Below are positions 1-10,288 of a stretch of 64,000 nucleotides of DNA, in pieces. The stretch comes from Microcyclospora pomicola (Eukaryota > Ascomycota > Dothideomycetes > Capnodiales): positions 1,240,001-1,304,000 of the forward strand of contig NHNY01000004.1 in the NCBI GenBank assembly GCA_002786065.1. Reading direction: 5' to 3'. Every line of letters begins with the position of its first letter. The stretch's first letter is position 1. A program made the translations under genes and the position numbers. The notes under the pieces are model-generated. The model had not been told where the DNA came from. It worked only from the letters and a program-made list of their open reading frames with translations, and ran no database searches.

Positions 1-1657
1 GGTTGTTGACGAACGATGTGCCGGTCGATGCACTGGTGAGCAGAACGCTTCCGTTGCTGTGCATAGCCACATATAGTGGGCTTGAGGATCCAGCGTAAAT
101 AAGATCGTACAAGTCAGATCCTGAGACGCTCTGGAAGTAGAAAGGCGGCAAGACCAACGTCTCGGGGTTCAGGATGGGATCATCCGCAGCGGGTGCAACA
201 GTGGGCTGGAGGAGCGGTCCCACTGATCCTGTCCTGCTAACCATGGGAATGAAGTTCTCGTTGAGGACAGTGAACTGAGCCGAGGGCGCAGCTGAAACCA
301 TACAAGGTGCAGAAGGTAGATCGGTACCAGTTGGCTGGGTGAGACCGATGGTGTCAGAAGCTGAGCCTGTGGCAGCAACATCCGGCAACTGGAATTCAGT
401 ATATGTGTAGGTTTGTATGAAGATGTTGTCATCATCTGGTGTCTCCTGAGCGCCTGTAGCTGTGTATGCGGGGTCATTTGTGACCAAAGCGCTTGGGGTG
501 GTGAAGTCAGCGAATGTGACCTGAGTCTCAGTGGTAATCGTGGGAACTGTCGTTGCTGGCACATAGGGCGTCAAAGTCGGAGCCTGTAACGTCCAGCATG
601 GTCAGTCACGTGTAAGGGAGAAGATTGTGATCATGCACTCACAGCATTGATGGCACCTGGCACGTCTCGTGGACAGCCGACGTCCCAGAAGATGTTGAGG
701 TTGCTCGACTGAGGTAAGAAGTCCTTGTAAAGAGCGTTCTTGTATAGCTGACACGCGCCCCCCAAGCCGAGCTGGATGGAGAATGCGGAACAACCGGACG
801 CAGCAAGACAAAGCTTCTGGCAACCCTTCCAGTTATTGTCTTGGAATTTGGTCGAGTTGGCGAAGGATTTGTCGTACGAGGTACGCCAGCCATTGACTTG
901 ACAGATGTCAGTGCTGTTTGCACAGCCTCGATCATAGAGTGTGTTGTTGCCCTTCAGCTTCTGTCCCACAATCGCGGCACTAATGCTACGTCAGTACACT
1001 GTAGCTCAGGTATGGACGTTGGGCGGATACTCACACTGGCAAGAAGTAGAGACGGCAGTTACCGTCTTCTACAGCAAAGCTCTGGCACAAGAGCTGAGAC
1101 TTGCATAGCGCGCCACATTGAGCAAGAACCGTGAAGCTGGATTGGTTTGACTGGAAGTATGCCGAGATCAAGCTGCCTCCAGTGATCCCACATTGTGGCT
1201 GTTTCTGCGCACCGGAGATCTGTGGTTGACATTGCTGGACAGCTGTTGATTGAGGAGGGGTCAGCGTCGTGACGATCGAAGTCGAAACGACACTCGGTGC
1301 CGTCAAGGTCAGCGACGTTGAAGTTGTGAGGGTCGATGTAGATGTTGAGGACTTAGTGGACGAGGTTGATGTGGACTTGATCGAGGAGGTGGAGGTTGAC
1401 TTGACGGAAGAAGTTGACTTGGAGGAAGAAGTCGACTTGGACGAAGATGTCGACTTGGACGAAGAAGTTGATTTGGAGGAAGAGGTCGACTTGGAGGTTG
1501 ACTTCACGGTCGAGGTCGATGTTGACTTCGAGGTCGATTTTACGGTCGACGTGGTCTTGGTCGTGGCGGCGGCGGCTCTTTCTTCAAGCTGACCCTCATG
1601 CTGGGCGGCAACAAAGCCGAGCGACGCAGACAGCGCCAACAAGATGTGGAAACGCAT
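1..1657 (-). CDS. Secreted Ser/Thr-rich protein with two PAN/apple-like Cys modules (3' partial)
   Basis: Three exons are visible: 1657-1035, 979-643 and 583 to beyond base 1, joined by GT..AG introns of 55 and 59 nt that keep one frame. The ATG at 1657 is followed by a clear signal peptide (MRFHILLALSASLGFVAAQ). Residues about 30-110 are a low-complexity Lys-Ser-Thr tract with a K-S-T-S-S-S type repeat, probably an O-glycosylated stalk. Two Cys-rich stretches follow, one at the end of exon 1 and one across exon 2, each with the C...C...C-x-S/A-F...C-x-L-Y pattern of PAN/apple folds that bind sugars or proteins outside the cell. Exon 3 encodes a Thr/Ser/Pro-rich segment and runs off the left edge, so the C-terminus (possible GPI site or further domain) is unseen. 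Cell-wall or surface-adhesion protein is an inference; no enzyme domain is seen. Confidence 0.75.
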
Positions 1658-3594
1658 GCTGCTAGACGGCCGATGCTCGGGATGGCTTTGATGAGTTGTG
1701 GTTCGGCTTGTGTCTACCAGAGGACCACTGCCTTCTTATACATCGGCCCCATGTTGACTCTCGACGCGCACTGGCCGGCCTGTCAAGACCTAGAAGGCTG
1801 CAATTCGCAAACGTCTCTGCTAGAGTGACTCTGCTTGGCGGCTTGGCGGCAGATGAAGCTCAACATCGTAGTCGCCGTGAGAGCAACGCTACGCATTCAT
1901 TGCGGCTCGTCGCATAGGCGCCACGTGCTTCACATTCGGTGCGTCTAGTTGCGATGACCCTGTCGCTAGTTGGACATATCAGGAATCCAGGGAACCTGGC
2001 CCTGGGGGTGCCGCATGCCCATAGGGTCTAGCAGCGGCATGAGGCGCTGGTGGCTGGCTGGCACAGCGGTGCAGATTTTTTTGATAATGGAGCGAGACCT
2101 TTGGGATCTGAGTCGAGGCTGGCTGAGAGAGTGCGCTAGCACCTAGATCCCGTTCGATCTTAGCCTAGAATATTAGCCGTTGGATCCAAGGACTTCGGAG
2201 ATATTGCAAGCCACTTTTAAAGCCCCTAACTGACCACATGGCACAATCTAGATGTACTGCACTTGTCAGGATGGGAGATCCGATGCAGCAACGCACCCAT
2301 GTCGTTGCGGAGAGCGCGTGACTAGTAGTTCAGGTTTTCGTCTCCACGCCCGAGGTCCATTCTTGGCCAAACCCTCAACCACAATCTCTGGGCGTGTTCT
2401 CTGCTGCAAACATGGGTTGATCTCAGGCATGCTTCGTACACATCTCGCTTGTCCTGTTGCTAGACGTACGACCCGGTACAGTATTGCCTGTTGCAGACCA
2501 GATGAGGACGGAATATAGATGCAGACGATTGCGGAGGTCTTCCTGAAACAGCTACGTTGGTTATTTTTGCCGAGCCTGGACGACATGAAGCCATGCGAAA
2601 GGAGCAATACGAGCACGGATTCGGGCCGCAGCGGCTCGAAAGTGCCGCGTGCCGAGCTGTCCCGCGGCTTCGCCTCTTGGCTGCATGTCTGGAGTAGTAG
2701 AAAACGCAACGATCATATGACCGGTTTCGGACGACGTTAGAGTCGGCCAAATCCGACACCATGAGTTTTATTGTGTACGCCCCGATGCGGATATCGCCTG
2801 GCCGGCGCGCTCACGTGGTTGTGATTGGACATGTTTCTCCTCTCCTCAATGCTCAGTATGCTTGGCAGGATGCAGGTTCGTAGAGTCAACACAGTCATCG
2901 TGGCGATCGCGCCACAAGTTCATACAAATGAACCATGTGCTCGCTCATCCGCCGGCGTAGCGGGCTCATTCCGGCAGGACACTCATGGCGTTTTCCCCTG
3001 CATTCCGGACTGCATTTGATGCCCAAGAACGAGTGATGTGCGACCAGGACATGGATACTTCACGCCGCCATGGAGAATATGCAAACTCAAGGTTCTCGAT
3101 TAGCTTAAGCGAGGGAGGGGAACCTCCTTGACCAGGGCATCCAATCATTGTGAGACACAATGTCATAGACGGTACTCGTACATGGTATTTATACATCTTC
3201 ATGACTGTTGGCACCTACTTGTCCCGAATCCGACTCAGGCCCGAATCATGTTATTGGATTCGAACGCAAGCTAAGCAAACGTTGAATCTGAAGCAATATG
3301 ATTGTCGCCAGCCACATCTGCTCACTGAACCTGTAGAGCATACAGTATGATGCCTAGGTTCTGTGTCCGGCCCACATCCAGTGCAACGAACGTCGTACGC
3401 CTTCCAGGTTGCTGGCTTTCTACTGTCTTGCAGTTCGAGCACGCCACCCGTATTTTGACCATGGTCTGCTGAACATGAGAAGCATAACGCCTCGGGGACC
3501 GACCCGCCATTCACCCCACGGGGCATGTTGGCATCAACGCGCGTGTGGTGGACCATGCCATTCAGGCATTATCGCACGGATGTGAACGGTCAGA
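1658..3594. other. Gene-free interval
   Basis: About 1.9 kb between the divergent start of the secreted PAN-like protein and the 3' end of CAF1. Open frames here are short, start at non-ATG codons or overlap each other on both strands, and none resembles a protein family. I see no repeat or RNA gene. Confidence 0.6.
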
Positions 3595-5094
3595 CTATTT
3601 GCCGTACGCGAAATTCCCGAAGCCACCTGCACCCATAGTTCCATGCCCGAAGTGCTGCCCCGGCGTTTGCGTGCTCAGCCCGACATGTGTGCTTGTAGGT
3701 GTTGAAGGATTGTTCGGTGTATAGCCCTGCGCGCTTCCTTGTAGAGTACTCACATTGTTCGATTGCTGCGGTGTTCCCTGCGCAGCGAAGAACTCGTTAC
3801 GGTATTGTTCAGATGCTGGCAATGCTACACCGTGAAGGCCGTAAATTTGATCCGACAAGGCTTCGTCGAGAGTCCCCTCAAAGATCTTGTTCCGCATTGC
3901 CCAGAAGACAGCGCCCGTCAGCCAGGCATCGCTGCCTGCATTGTGCGCAAGACCGACCCGCTGACAGCCGAGTTCATCAGCTAGATCCTGGAGGCCGCTC
4001 TTGGTACCGAGATTGTCGAGGATGCGTGTGCCCTGTGCGTTCAGCGTGTGCGAGTTCTTGAGTCGCTGTGCATGACGGAGCAGGAATTTGATATCCCACA
4101 GCTTCGGGAAGAAGATAGAGACAAGCTCGAAGAACTCATTCTGCTCCTTTGGGAGCGCATTATCAGTCAGAAGCTTGATCAGATAGCCGTAATCGTAGCC
4201 ACTATGGAAGGATAGCCAGTTCACGTTCGCCACCATTGCAAGTCCGGATGTGGTAAGTAAACTACCGAACGCAGCATGACTGATGCCCATCTCGTAATTA
4301 CGCTGGAAGTCGACTCCGCTGCTCTTGAGTAGCTCGATCGACGACTCCGCGTACATGTCTTGCTCCAGGTTGAACTCGAAATTGAAGACCCATGTACAAG
4401 GACAATACATCAGGTTGTTCTGATACTGGTACTTGGAGCTCGGCTTGAATGACGGGTCCAGCTGTTGCGGAGGCAGGTCTCCTTCGGCATTCCACAGTGT
4501 GATACCAATCTGTATAGGTTTCAAGATGTCAACGTTACAACGCAGAGTCTGATAGTGATATTCTGCTTTGCTCCCTGCAAAGTTGCCAATCGGCCGTGCG
4601 ACGATGCCAGGGAATTCCGTATCCATTGAGACGAATGGGTGTTTCACAATCACCTGCCTTAGCAATTCAAACTCCTCTTCCAGGTTGTGCTTCCAGACTT
4701 CTCTTATCCGGGCATTGAAACCACCCTTGACCCCGATGTTTGCCGCCGTGGCCTGATGTGTGTGTTCTTGCATGGCTGCACCTCGAGCAAAACCTTGCTG
4801 TGCTGCCACCGAGGCAAGGCCTTGCCCTTGCCCTCCCAGAGCGCCGGAGTTGAATGATGCGGTACTCGCCCCAGTGCTGAAGGCACTACCTCCATAGGCG
4901 GATGTTGGGTTGAAAGGTGAAATGCCGCCATTGAGCGCATTTGAGCCAAAGGCATGTTGTGGATTGAAATTACTGGGTATTTGAGAGGATTGTGATTGAT
5001 AGTGTGTGCTTTGAGGTATGGTGTGTTGTGGATTCAAGCCCGCGAAAGGGTTTGACATGTGTGAAGGGTGCATTCGACCCACGGCGGGCGGCAT
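3595..5094 (-). CDS. POP2: CCR4-NOT complex deadenylase CAF1/POP2
   Basis: Poly(A)-specific 3'-5' exoribonuclease subunit of the CCR4-NOT complex, which shortens mRNA tails in the cytoplasm. Single exon. The open frame extends upstream only through a GTG codon, so I take the first ATG, at 5094, giving 499 residues. Residues 1-125 are a Gln/Ser/Gly-rich disordered leader. The RNase D-like DEDDh domain spans about 128-410. Its catalytic residues are all visible: D158 and E160 in MDTEFPG, D301 in FHSGYDYGYL, H384 and D389 in AHNAGSDAWLT. Budding yeast Pop2 has a degenerate set (established knowledge), so this one should be an active enzyme. A Pro/Ser/Thr/Gly-rich tail follows. It is divergent from the complex I gene at 5767. 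Confidence 0.95.
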   Translation of the reverse strand: MPPAVGRMHPSHMSNPFAGLNPQHTIPQSTHYQSQSSQIPSNFNPQHAFGSNALNGGISPFNPTSAYGGSAFSTGASTASFNSGALGGQGQGLASVAAQQGFARGAAMQEHTHQATAANIGVKGGFNARIREVWKHNLEEEFELLRQVIVKHPFVSMDTEFPGIVARPIGNFAGSKAEYHYQTLRCNVDILKPIQIGITLWNAEGDLPPQQLDPSFKPSSKYQYQNNLMYCPCTWVFNFEFNLEQDMYAESSIELLKSSGVDFQRNYEMGISHAAFGSLLTTSGLAMVANVNWLSFHSGYDYGYLIKLLTDNALPKEQNEFFELVSIFFPKLWDIKFLLRHAQRLKNSHTLNAQGTRILDNLGTKSGLQDLADELGCQRVGLAHNAGSDAWLTGAVFWAMRNKIFEGTLDEALSDQIYGLHGVALPASEQYRNEFFAAQGTPQQSNNVSTLQGSAQGYTPNNPSTPTSTHVGLSTQTPGQHFGHGTMGAGGFGNFAYGK

Positions 5095-5766
5095 TGTGGA
5101 AGATGTCGGGTCTGGCTCTGACTGAAGTTCGCGGCGTTCGGACACAAGAGAAGTCACATGGAATGTTGTTGTAGCAATCCGCTTCGTGCGCGACACTGGT
5201 CCTCCTGACCCGAGCTCAACTTGTACCGAGTGTCTTGATGGGAATATCCTTGTCCGAGCGCTTCCTGTTTCACCGATTGTGTTTCCACTCGCCCTCAGTT
5301 TTATGGTAGCCTACGACCGGGGCACTCTGCCTATCGAGCGATCGACTAGGCGTAGCTGGGTCTCAAGTAGAGCGTCGGTTGCGACCCAGCAGTTCTTTGG
5401 CTGGTAGAGTGGAATGCAAGGTTGATGGAAGAAGTGGACTCGGAACTTCAATTGCAGACTTCAGTTCGCTCGGGCTGGCGGTTAAGCTCTTTGTCCAGAT
5501 CCTCTTCGGGGCTCTCTATCGACCGGTTGTTTATTCGTTGATTGAGTGTGCTGTTCCCGCGTAAAGCACACGCCGTAAGTTGATGGACTGGAGTGGCAGA
5601 CACACGGCCGGAGGAAGGTGCGGCTTCTGCCGCGCGGAGCTTTGGATGAGCATGCACAAGACCGCACCTTTGGCATGACTTGCTACGGTCCAAGAGTCGA
5701 CTGCAAGAGGTCAGTGAGTACGTCCTTTACCTTATTTACGCTTGCTAATGATCTGCAGACTTCTCA
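5095..5766. promoter_or_regulatory. Shared upstream region of CAF1 and NDUFB3, with a 5'-UTR intron
   Basis: The 672 bp between the two divergent start codons should hold both promoters. On the + strand a GTGAGTA donor at 5714, a CTAAT branch-like motif and a CAG acceptor ending at 5758 define a likely 45-nt intron just upstream of the complex I ATG. No coding frame with family similarity precedes it, so it is probably a leader intron. Confidence 0.5.
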
Positions 5767-6114
5767 ATGGCACCTCCGTCAAGACCGAACCTCACTGGGT
5801 TCGACCCACAGGCATTTGCTAGGGCCGCAGGACAGCCGGCTAAGGATCCTTGGGCACGACAGTATGTTATTGCATGCGAAGCACTCTTCGACGGCCCAGT
5901 TCGACGCAGCCGCTCTGCGTAGGTTTCTTTACTGACGTGTTGTAGTGAAGCATGGCGTTACTCAGGTCCGTTCACGCGCTACAACCGCTTCAAGGGCTCC
6001 TTCCCTGGCCTAGGCATCGCAACGGTCGCATTTGCAGGATACCTGGTATACGAACAAATGTTCATGAGCTCATCACATGGACATGGCGACGGACACAGCG
6101 ACGATCATCATTGA
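5767..6114 (+). CDS. NDUFB3: NADH:ubiquinone oxidoreductase subunit B12 (NDUFB3 family)
   Basis: Small accessory subunit of the membrane arm of mitochondrial complex I. Two exons, 5767-5861 and 5946-6114, with an 84-nt intron (GTATGTT...TTGTAG), give 87 residues. The N-terminus (MAPPSRPNLTGFDPQAFA) and the family block EAWRYSGPFTRYNRFKGSFP, followed by a single hydrophobic segment (residues about 50-70), are typical of the fungal B12 subunit. The tail is His/Asp/Gly-rich (ending HSDDHH), as in other fungal members. Neither exon alone makes the protein look like anything known, so it is easily missed without splicing. Confidence 0.9.
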
Positions 6115-6999
6115 GAGGAGGACGAGCGCGTATACACTAAGCAATGGTCTCGAAGCACAGAAGAGAGGCGTTTTCGGAACATACGCGACCTTGCGGTATC
6201 GATGTTACACAGCGATGTCAGGGTGAAATCTGGTGGGAACTTCAAGTGCGTCTCTACAAAGCTTGAGGATTTTGGTCTGGCGAATGACCAAGTTGCTATT
6301 CCGCGACAGCTAGCGTCTTCGAGACGCAAGATGACAGAAGGAATCGATGGTCCCGATCAACACCAATTGCGCAGGCATTGTAGCCACATCCTGTCAAATG
6401 TTCGATTTATACTGTATCTCTCTCTTGTAGTCGCGCTCGAAATGGCTTTGCAACGTACATTGTCTCCTCAATTGTCTCCCCTCGGAATCAAACATCATTC
6501 CTTCCAATGCCATCCCAAGGTTCCGTCCAACTATAGACATTTCCCATGTACGTTATCTATCAGACTGGCGATGCTTGTGAAATGCATTGGTAAGTGACAC
6601 TGCATCTATACTTGTTGTTTCGATATATAAGTGTTGCCTGTGAACCCCCACGCCAGTGTTCACATGATATTAATGCTGTCAGCACATGCAAGGTGATCCC
6701 ATGGCTCCTCCGCTGAGCCGCCATGCAGAAGCTCGCCCGCTTCACTTTATTCACTTTCACCATCTCGAAGCTACATGTTCTTCACCTTCACACAACCACC
6801 ACTAGCCTAAGACCAAACACAACATAGCGACCTTGGTCGCCTTGCCACTCTTTCGTAACGCTTTCTTTTACGTCCGACCTGCACCATGTCATCATGAGGA
6901 TTCGATCGTTCCTTGACACCGACACCGCTTGCGCATTGGCAACTTGCACGACTCTTGTCACCTCCACTACCACCACCTAATCCTTGACCACACACCAAC
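6115..6999. other. Gene-free interval, includes carrier promoter
   Basis: About 0.9 kb between two genes on the + strand. It should hold the complex I subunit's 3' UTR and the carrier promoter; the last 200 bp are rich in short pyrimidine runs. No supported gene seen. Confidence 0.5.
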
Positions 7000-8034
7000 A
7001 TGCCTCGTGTCTATCCACCACTAGAGGGTCGTCAACCCAGCGTTGCGATTTCGCCTTCGCTTGTTGAGTCTGTCGCAGGGTTTGGGGCTGGAATGGTCAG
7101 CACTCTTGTCGTGCACCCGTTCGATGTTGTCAAGACGCGCTTGCAAATCGAGCTGGGGAATGAGACCGTGAGGCCGGGAGGAAGCTGGAGAATCGTGAAG
7201 CAAATTGCCGCGGAATCGGCAAAAGATGGCAAAGGAGTGGGCACAACTGCTGTGATTAACAGCTTCTACCGCGGGCTCATGCCGAACATGATTGGTAACA
7301 GCGTCAGCTGGGCCATTTATTTCATGTGTTACGGCAACATCAAGGACATGGTTCGCGCAGCACGAGCGACAGGAAGCCACAGCAGACTCAACTCCTCCGA
7401 CTACTTCATCGCATCCGGGCTCGCCGGCATTTTAACCGCTGTTCTCACCAACCCCATCTGGGTCATTAAGACGCGCATGCTGTCCACCGCTCGTGACGCG
7501 CCAGGCGCATACACAAGTATCTCACACGGAACGAGAGAAATCCTCCGCACGGAAGGCATTAAAGGCTTCTACCGCGGGCTGCTTCCAAGCCTGTTCGGCG
7601 TTAGCCATGGCGCAATCCAGTTCATGGCATACGAGCAGCTGAAGAATCGCTGGGCACAAGAGCGTGTGGGTGGTAAAGTGGGGCTTACCAACACCGACTA
7701 CCTACTTCTCTCAGCAGTCAGCAAGATGCTTGCTGGCTCAATCACCTACCCATACCAGGTGGTGCGCTCCCGTTTGCAGACGTACGATGCCCCAATGAAA
7801 TACAAGGGCGCCATGGATGTTGTGTCCCAAGTTTACAAGCGTGAAGGGCTCGTTGGCTTTTACAAGGGGTATGTACTTCAATTCAGTGCGTGAAGTGCAG
7901 AGACTGACGTTCACAGACTGGGACCTAACATCGTCCGCGTTCTGCCATCGACCTGCGTCACCTTCTTGGTGTACGAGAACGTGAAGTTCTATCTCCCACG
8001 TATGTTGGCCGGCGAGGACAACGACGACGACTGA
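7000..8034 (+). CDS. FLX1: Mitochondrial carrier, FAD/folate transporter type (Flx1-like)
   Basis: Inner-membrane solute carrier (SLC25 family). Exons 7000-7868 and 7917-8034, with a 48-nt intron, give 328 residues, the usual length. Three tandem repeats carry the signature helices: HPFDVVKTRLQ near residue 40, NPIWVIKTRML near 157 and YPYQVVRSRLQ near 250. The second and third repeats have PIW and PYQ instead of the usual P-x-D/E, a known hallmark of the FAD/folate/pyrimidine carrier branch; this is why I favour Flx1 (FAD exchange across the inner membrane) over a generic carrier. The second exon ends with an acidic tail (EDNDDD). A folate or NAD/pyrimidine carrier is the main alternative. 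Confidence 0.85.
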
Positions 8035-9057
8035 ACAACCAGACCCACGACGAAAACCAATCACCACGCTAGCATCGCATTATTGCATTTGAGCGGGTTG
8101 CTCCGGCGTTACACGATCTGCATTAGCATGGCATGGCGTCCCGGGGTCAGGATGAATCGGTATGTTTCTCCTTCTTTCTTGCTTGTATTTCTGCAGCGGC
8201 GGCGGCGGCGTCTAGCGGCGGGGATTCAGCATCGAAGGACGATAGCTAGTGAGGGCCTGAAAAGATGTTCTTTCACAAGGAACTTTGCTGTGCATTGCAT
8301 TGAGGGAGGGTTTTGCAAAAGAATCATGGGAAAATGGGTGAAAGCTCAACTGCGGAATAGCTGCTGGTCCGTTGGGTACTGTTGTATCTAACGACCGGCG
8401 TAGAGATACCTTAGACTCTAATGCTACTCTTTTGCTTCTTCAATCTGTTCGCTTTCTGGTGCGTGACTATGATGTTGTAGCGAGGAACAAGTCCAGCCTA
8501 TTCGATGAGATGTGCTACCCTCGCAAGTGACTACCTACATATCTTGGTAGATGTGATTTCATCGGTGCCTGCCGCTCTGAGAAGCCCCCGTACGCCTGTT
8601 GGAACGTTTATCATCCTCAGGTGTCTATAATAGGTAGTGACACGTTCTTATATACCACATCACCTCAACAGCACCGCACACTAGGCGCGTCAAACTCACT
8701 AGCATGGACGTTTTGAATCTCGATCGGAGGTCAATGCCCCTGTGTCGGGATCAATAAAAGAGTCTCGGTCGCTATCATGGCGTCGCACGTGCCTCTAGCC
8801 GCTGGTATCGCTTAAGATGGTCATGAAGCTCTTCCAACGGTCAAACCGCTAGACGGTGACGACAAATCCTTATCGGTCTCTCACCGAGAAGCACTCCTGA
8901 TCACATTGGGGGCCCAATGTGAATCCACTGAAAGTGCGCAAACCAAGTACCAAGATTCAAAGCACTGCATCTAAGCTCAACCTGACATCCCAGTAGAGAA
9001 GACGCATCTCGCAGCACTTCTGGAACATTGAACTTACCTACCTACCGACCAGCGGCC
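8035..9057. other. Gene-free interval
   Basis: About 1 kb between the carrier and the SLATT gene, both on the + strand. Open frames are short and unlike any family. The last bases hold CTACCTACC-type repeats just before the SLATT start codon. Confidence 0.5.
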
Positions 9058-10288
9058 ATGCCAGACGAACGATCGCCACTTCTGCAATTCCCAGGTCAAT
9101 TCAGCGACTCCCCAAACGACAACAATGTTGCAGACCTCTACGCACAATTCTGCCAGCTCATAGGCATGAAGCCGGTCAATTATCCTCCCGGCCAGAAGTT
9201 CTATGCGCAGCCAGAGTCCCTCTATCAGCGGGCTAACAAGCATCGCAAGAACCAGAGCGCGACGTATATGTTCTCTGCGACCGTGACCAATGGACTCCTG
9301 CTCTCTCAGGTCGTTCTAGGCGCTGCTCTAACCGGTCTAGGCGCGAGCCAGTCCAGTCATATCCTGATCACAGTCTTCGGAGCACTGAATACTGTCATTG
9401 CCGGCGTGATCGCGTTTGTCAAATCCCGAGGCCAGCCGATGCGAGCACGCATGTTCCGCGATGATCTCTCGCGTGTCGTCGACGAGATCGAGAACTCGGC
9501 TATCATGTGGCAGGGGATCAGTACTGGCGTGCATGGCTACGATGCCATCGACACCGATGACCAGGTGACTGTGCGGAGTGAGGTTGCGAGACTTACGAGA
9601 TTATATGAAAAAGCCGTCAAAATAAGCACTGTACGTATGTCCTATGCTAGGTGTGAGCATGGATTGAGCTGATACTCCCCAGATGAATGATCCCGATAGC
9701 TACGCTGCTGGCAGCTCGGTCGATGCTTATAGTGCTGCAACACGATCGAGAAACGCTGCTGCGATTGCTCCGCCGCCAGCGGCAGCCCCACCGCCTGCTC
9801 CTACTCCTGCTGTTGATGATAGTACTGGAACAGCGCCAGCGGCACAGCCTGTAGCGCCATCCCCAGCCCCTATTGATCAGGATCCAGATGCAAGCCCAGC
9901 CACCGAGGCGCCCAGTGCTAAGGTTCCGGAACCTGTCAAGCCTGAAGCAACACCAGAAGCAAAGCCCGCCACCAGCAAAGATGACGAGCCTGCTCGACCC
10001 GAAAAACCTAGCGACAGCTCATCTGAAGTCCCTGACGCAGCGCCTTCTGATACCAATGTTCCCACTACTCCTCCAGCATCAGCACCGGCACCAGCACCAG
10101 CACCCGCACCAGTACCCGCCCCTGTGCCGGCCACTGTCCGCGATCCAGACGAGAGTCCTGCGACATCTGCAATTCACATTTCCAAGAAAGTTAGCTCTGG
10201 GTTGGACGAGCGCAAGGACTCAGCCGAACTGTCTCGAAGCAGTACGAACGATCAAGGAAGCGGAAAGGAGAATATGAAAGCCTCTTAG
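9058..10288 (+). CDS. Fungal SLATT-domain two-TM protein with Pro/Ala-rich tail
   Basis: Exons 9058-9630 and 9683-10288 (52-nt intron) give 392 residues. The frame opens at a TTG at 9028, so the first ATG at 9058 (MPDERSPLLQF) is the start. Residues about 60-185 match the fungal SLATT domain (SMODS- and SLOG-associating 2TM effector): a basic lead-in, a first membrane helix near 70-95, a short Gly/Ser loop, a second helix near 102-120 (HILITVFGALNTVIAGVIAF), then the amphipathic region after KSRGQP. In bacteria SLATT proteins are predicted pore-forming effectors of nucleotide-activated defence systems; the role of fungal members is unknown. From about residue 200 the chain is disordered and rich in Pro, Ala, Glu and Asp, with an Ala-Pro dipeptide run near 330. 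I see no SMODS, SLOG or other sensor domain in the neighbouring genes. Confidence 0.8.

Noticed and set aside
1269-1592. Acidic Val/Asp/Glu-rich + strand frame
   Set aside because: It is the antisense of the Lys-Ser-Thr repeat of the secreted protein, whose signal peptide and splices support the minus strand.
2266-2709. 147-residue minus-strand frame
   Set aside because: It starts at a TTG, overlaps frames on the other strand and shows no family features.
3240-3300. tRNA B-box-like sequence on the minus strand
   Set aside because: The flanking bases do not form a T-stem or cloverleaf.
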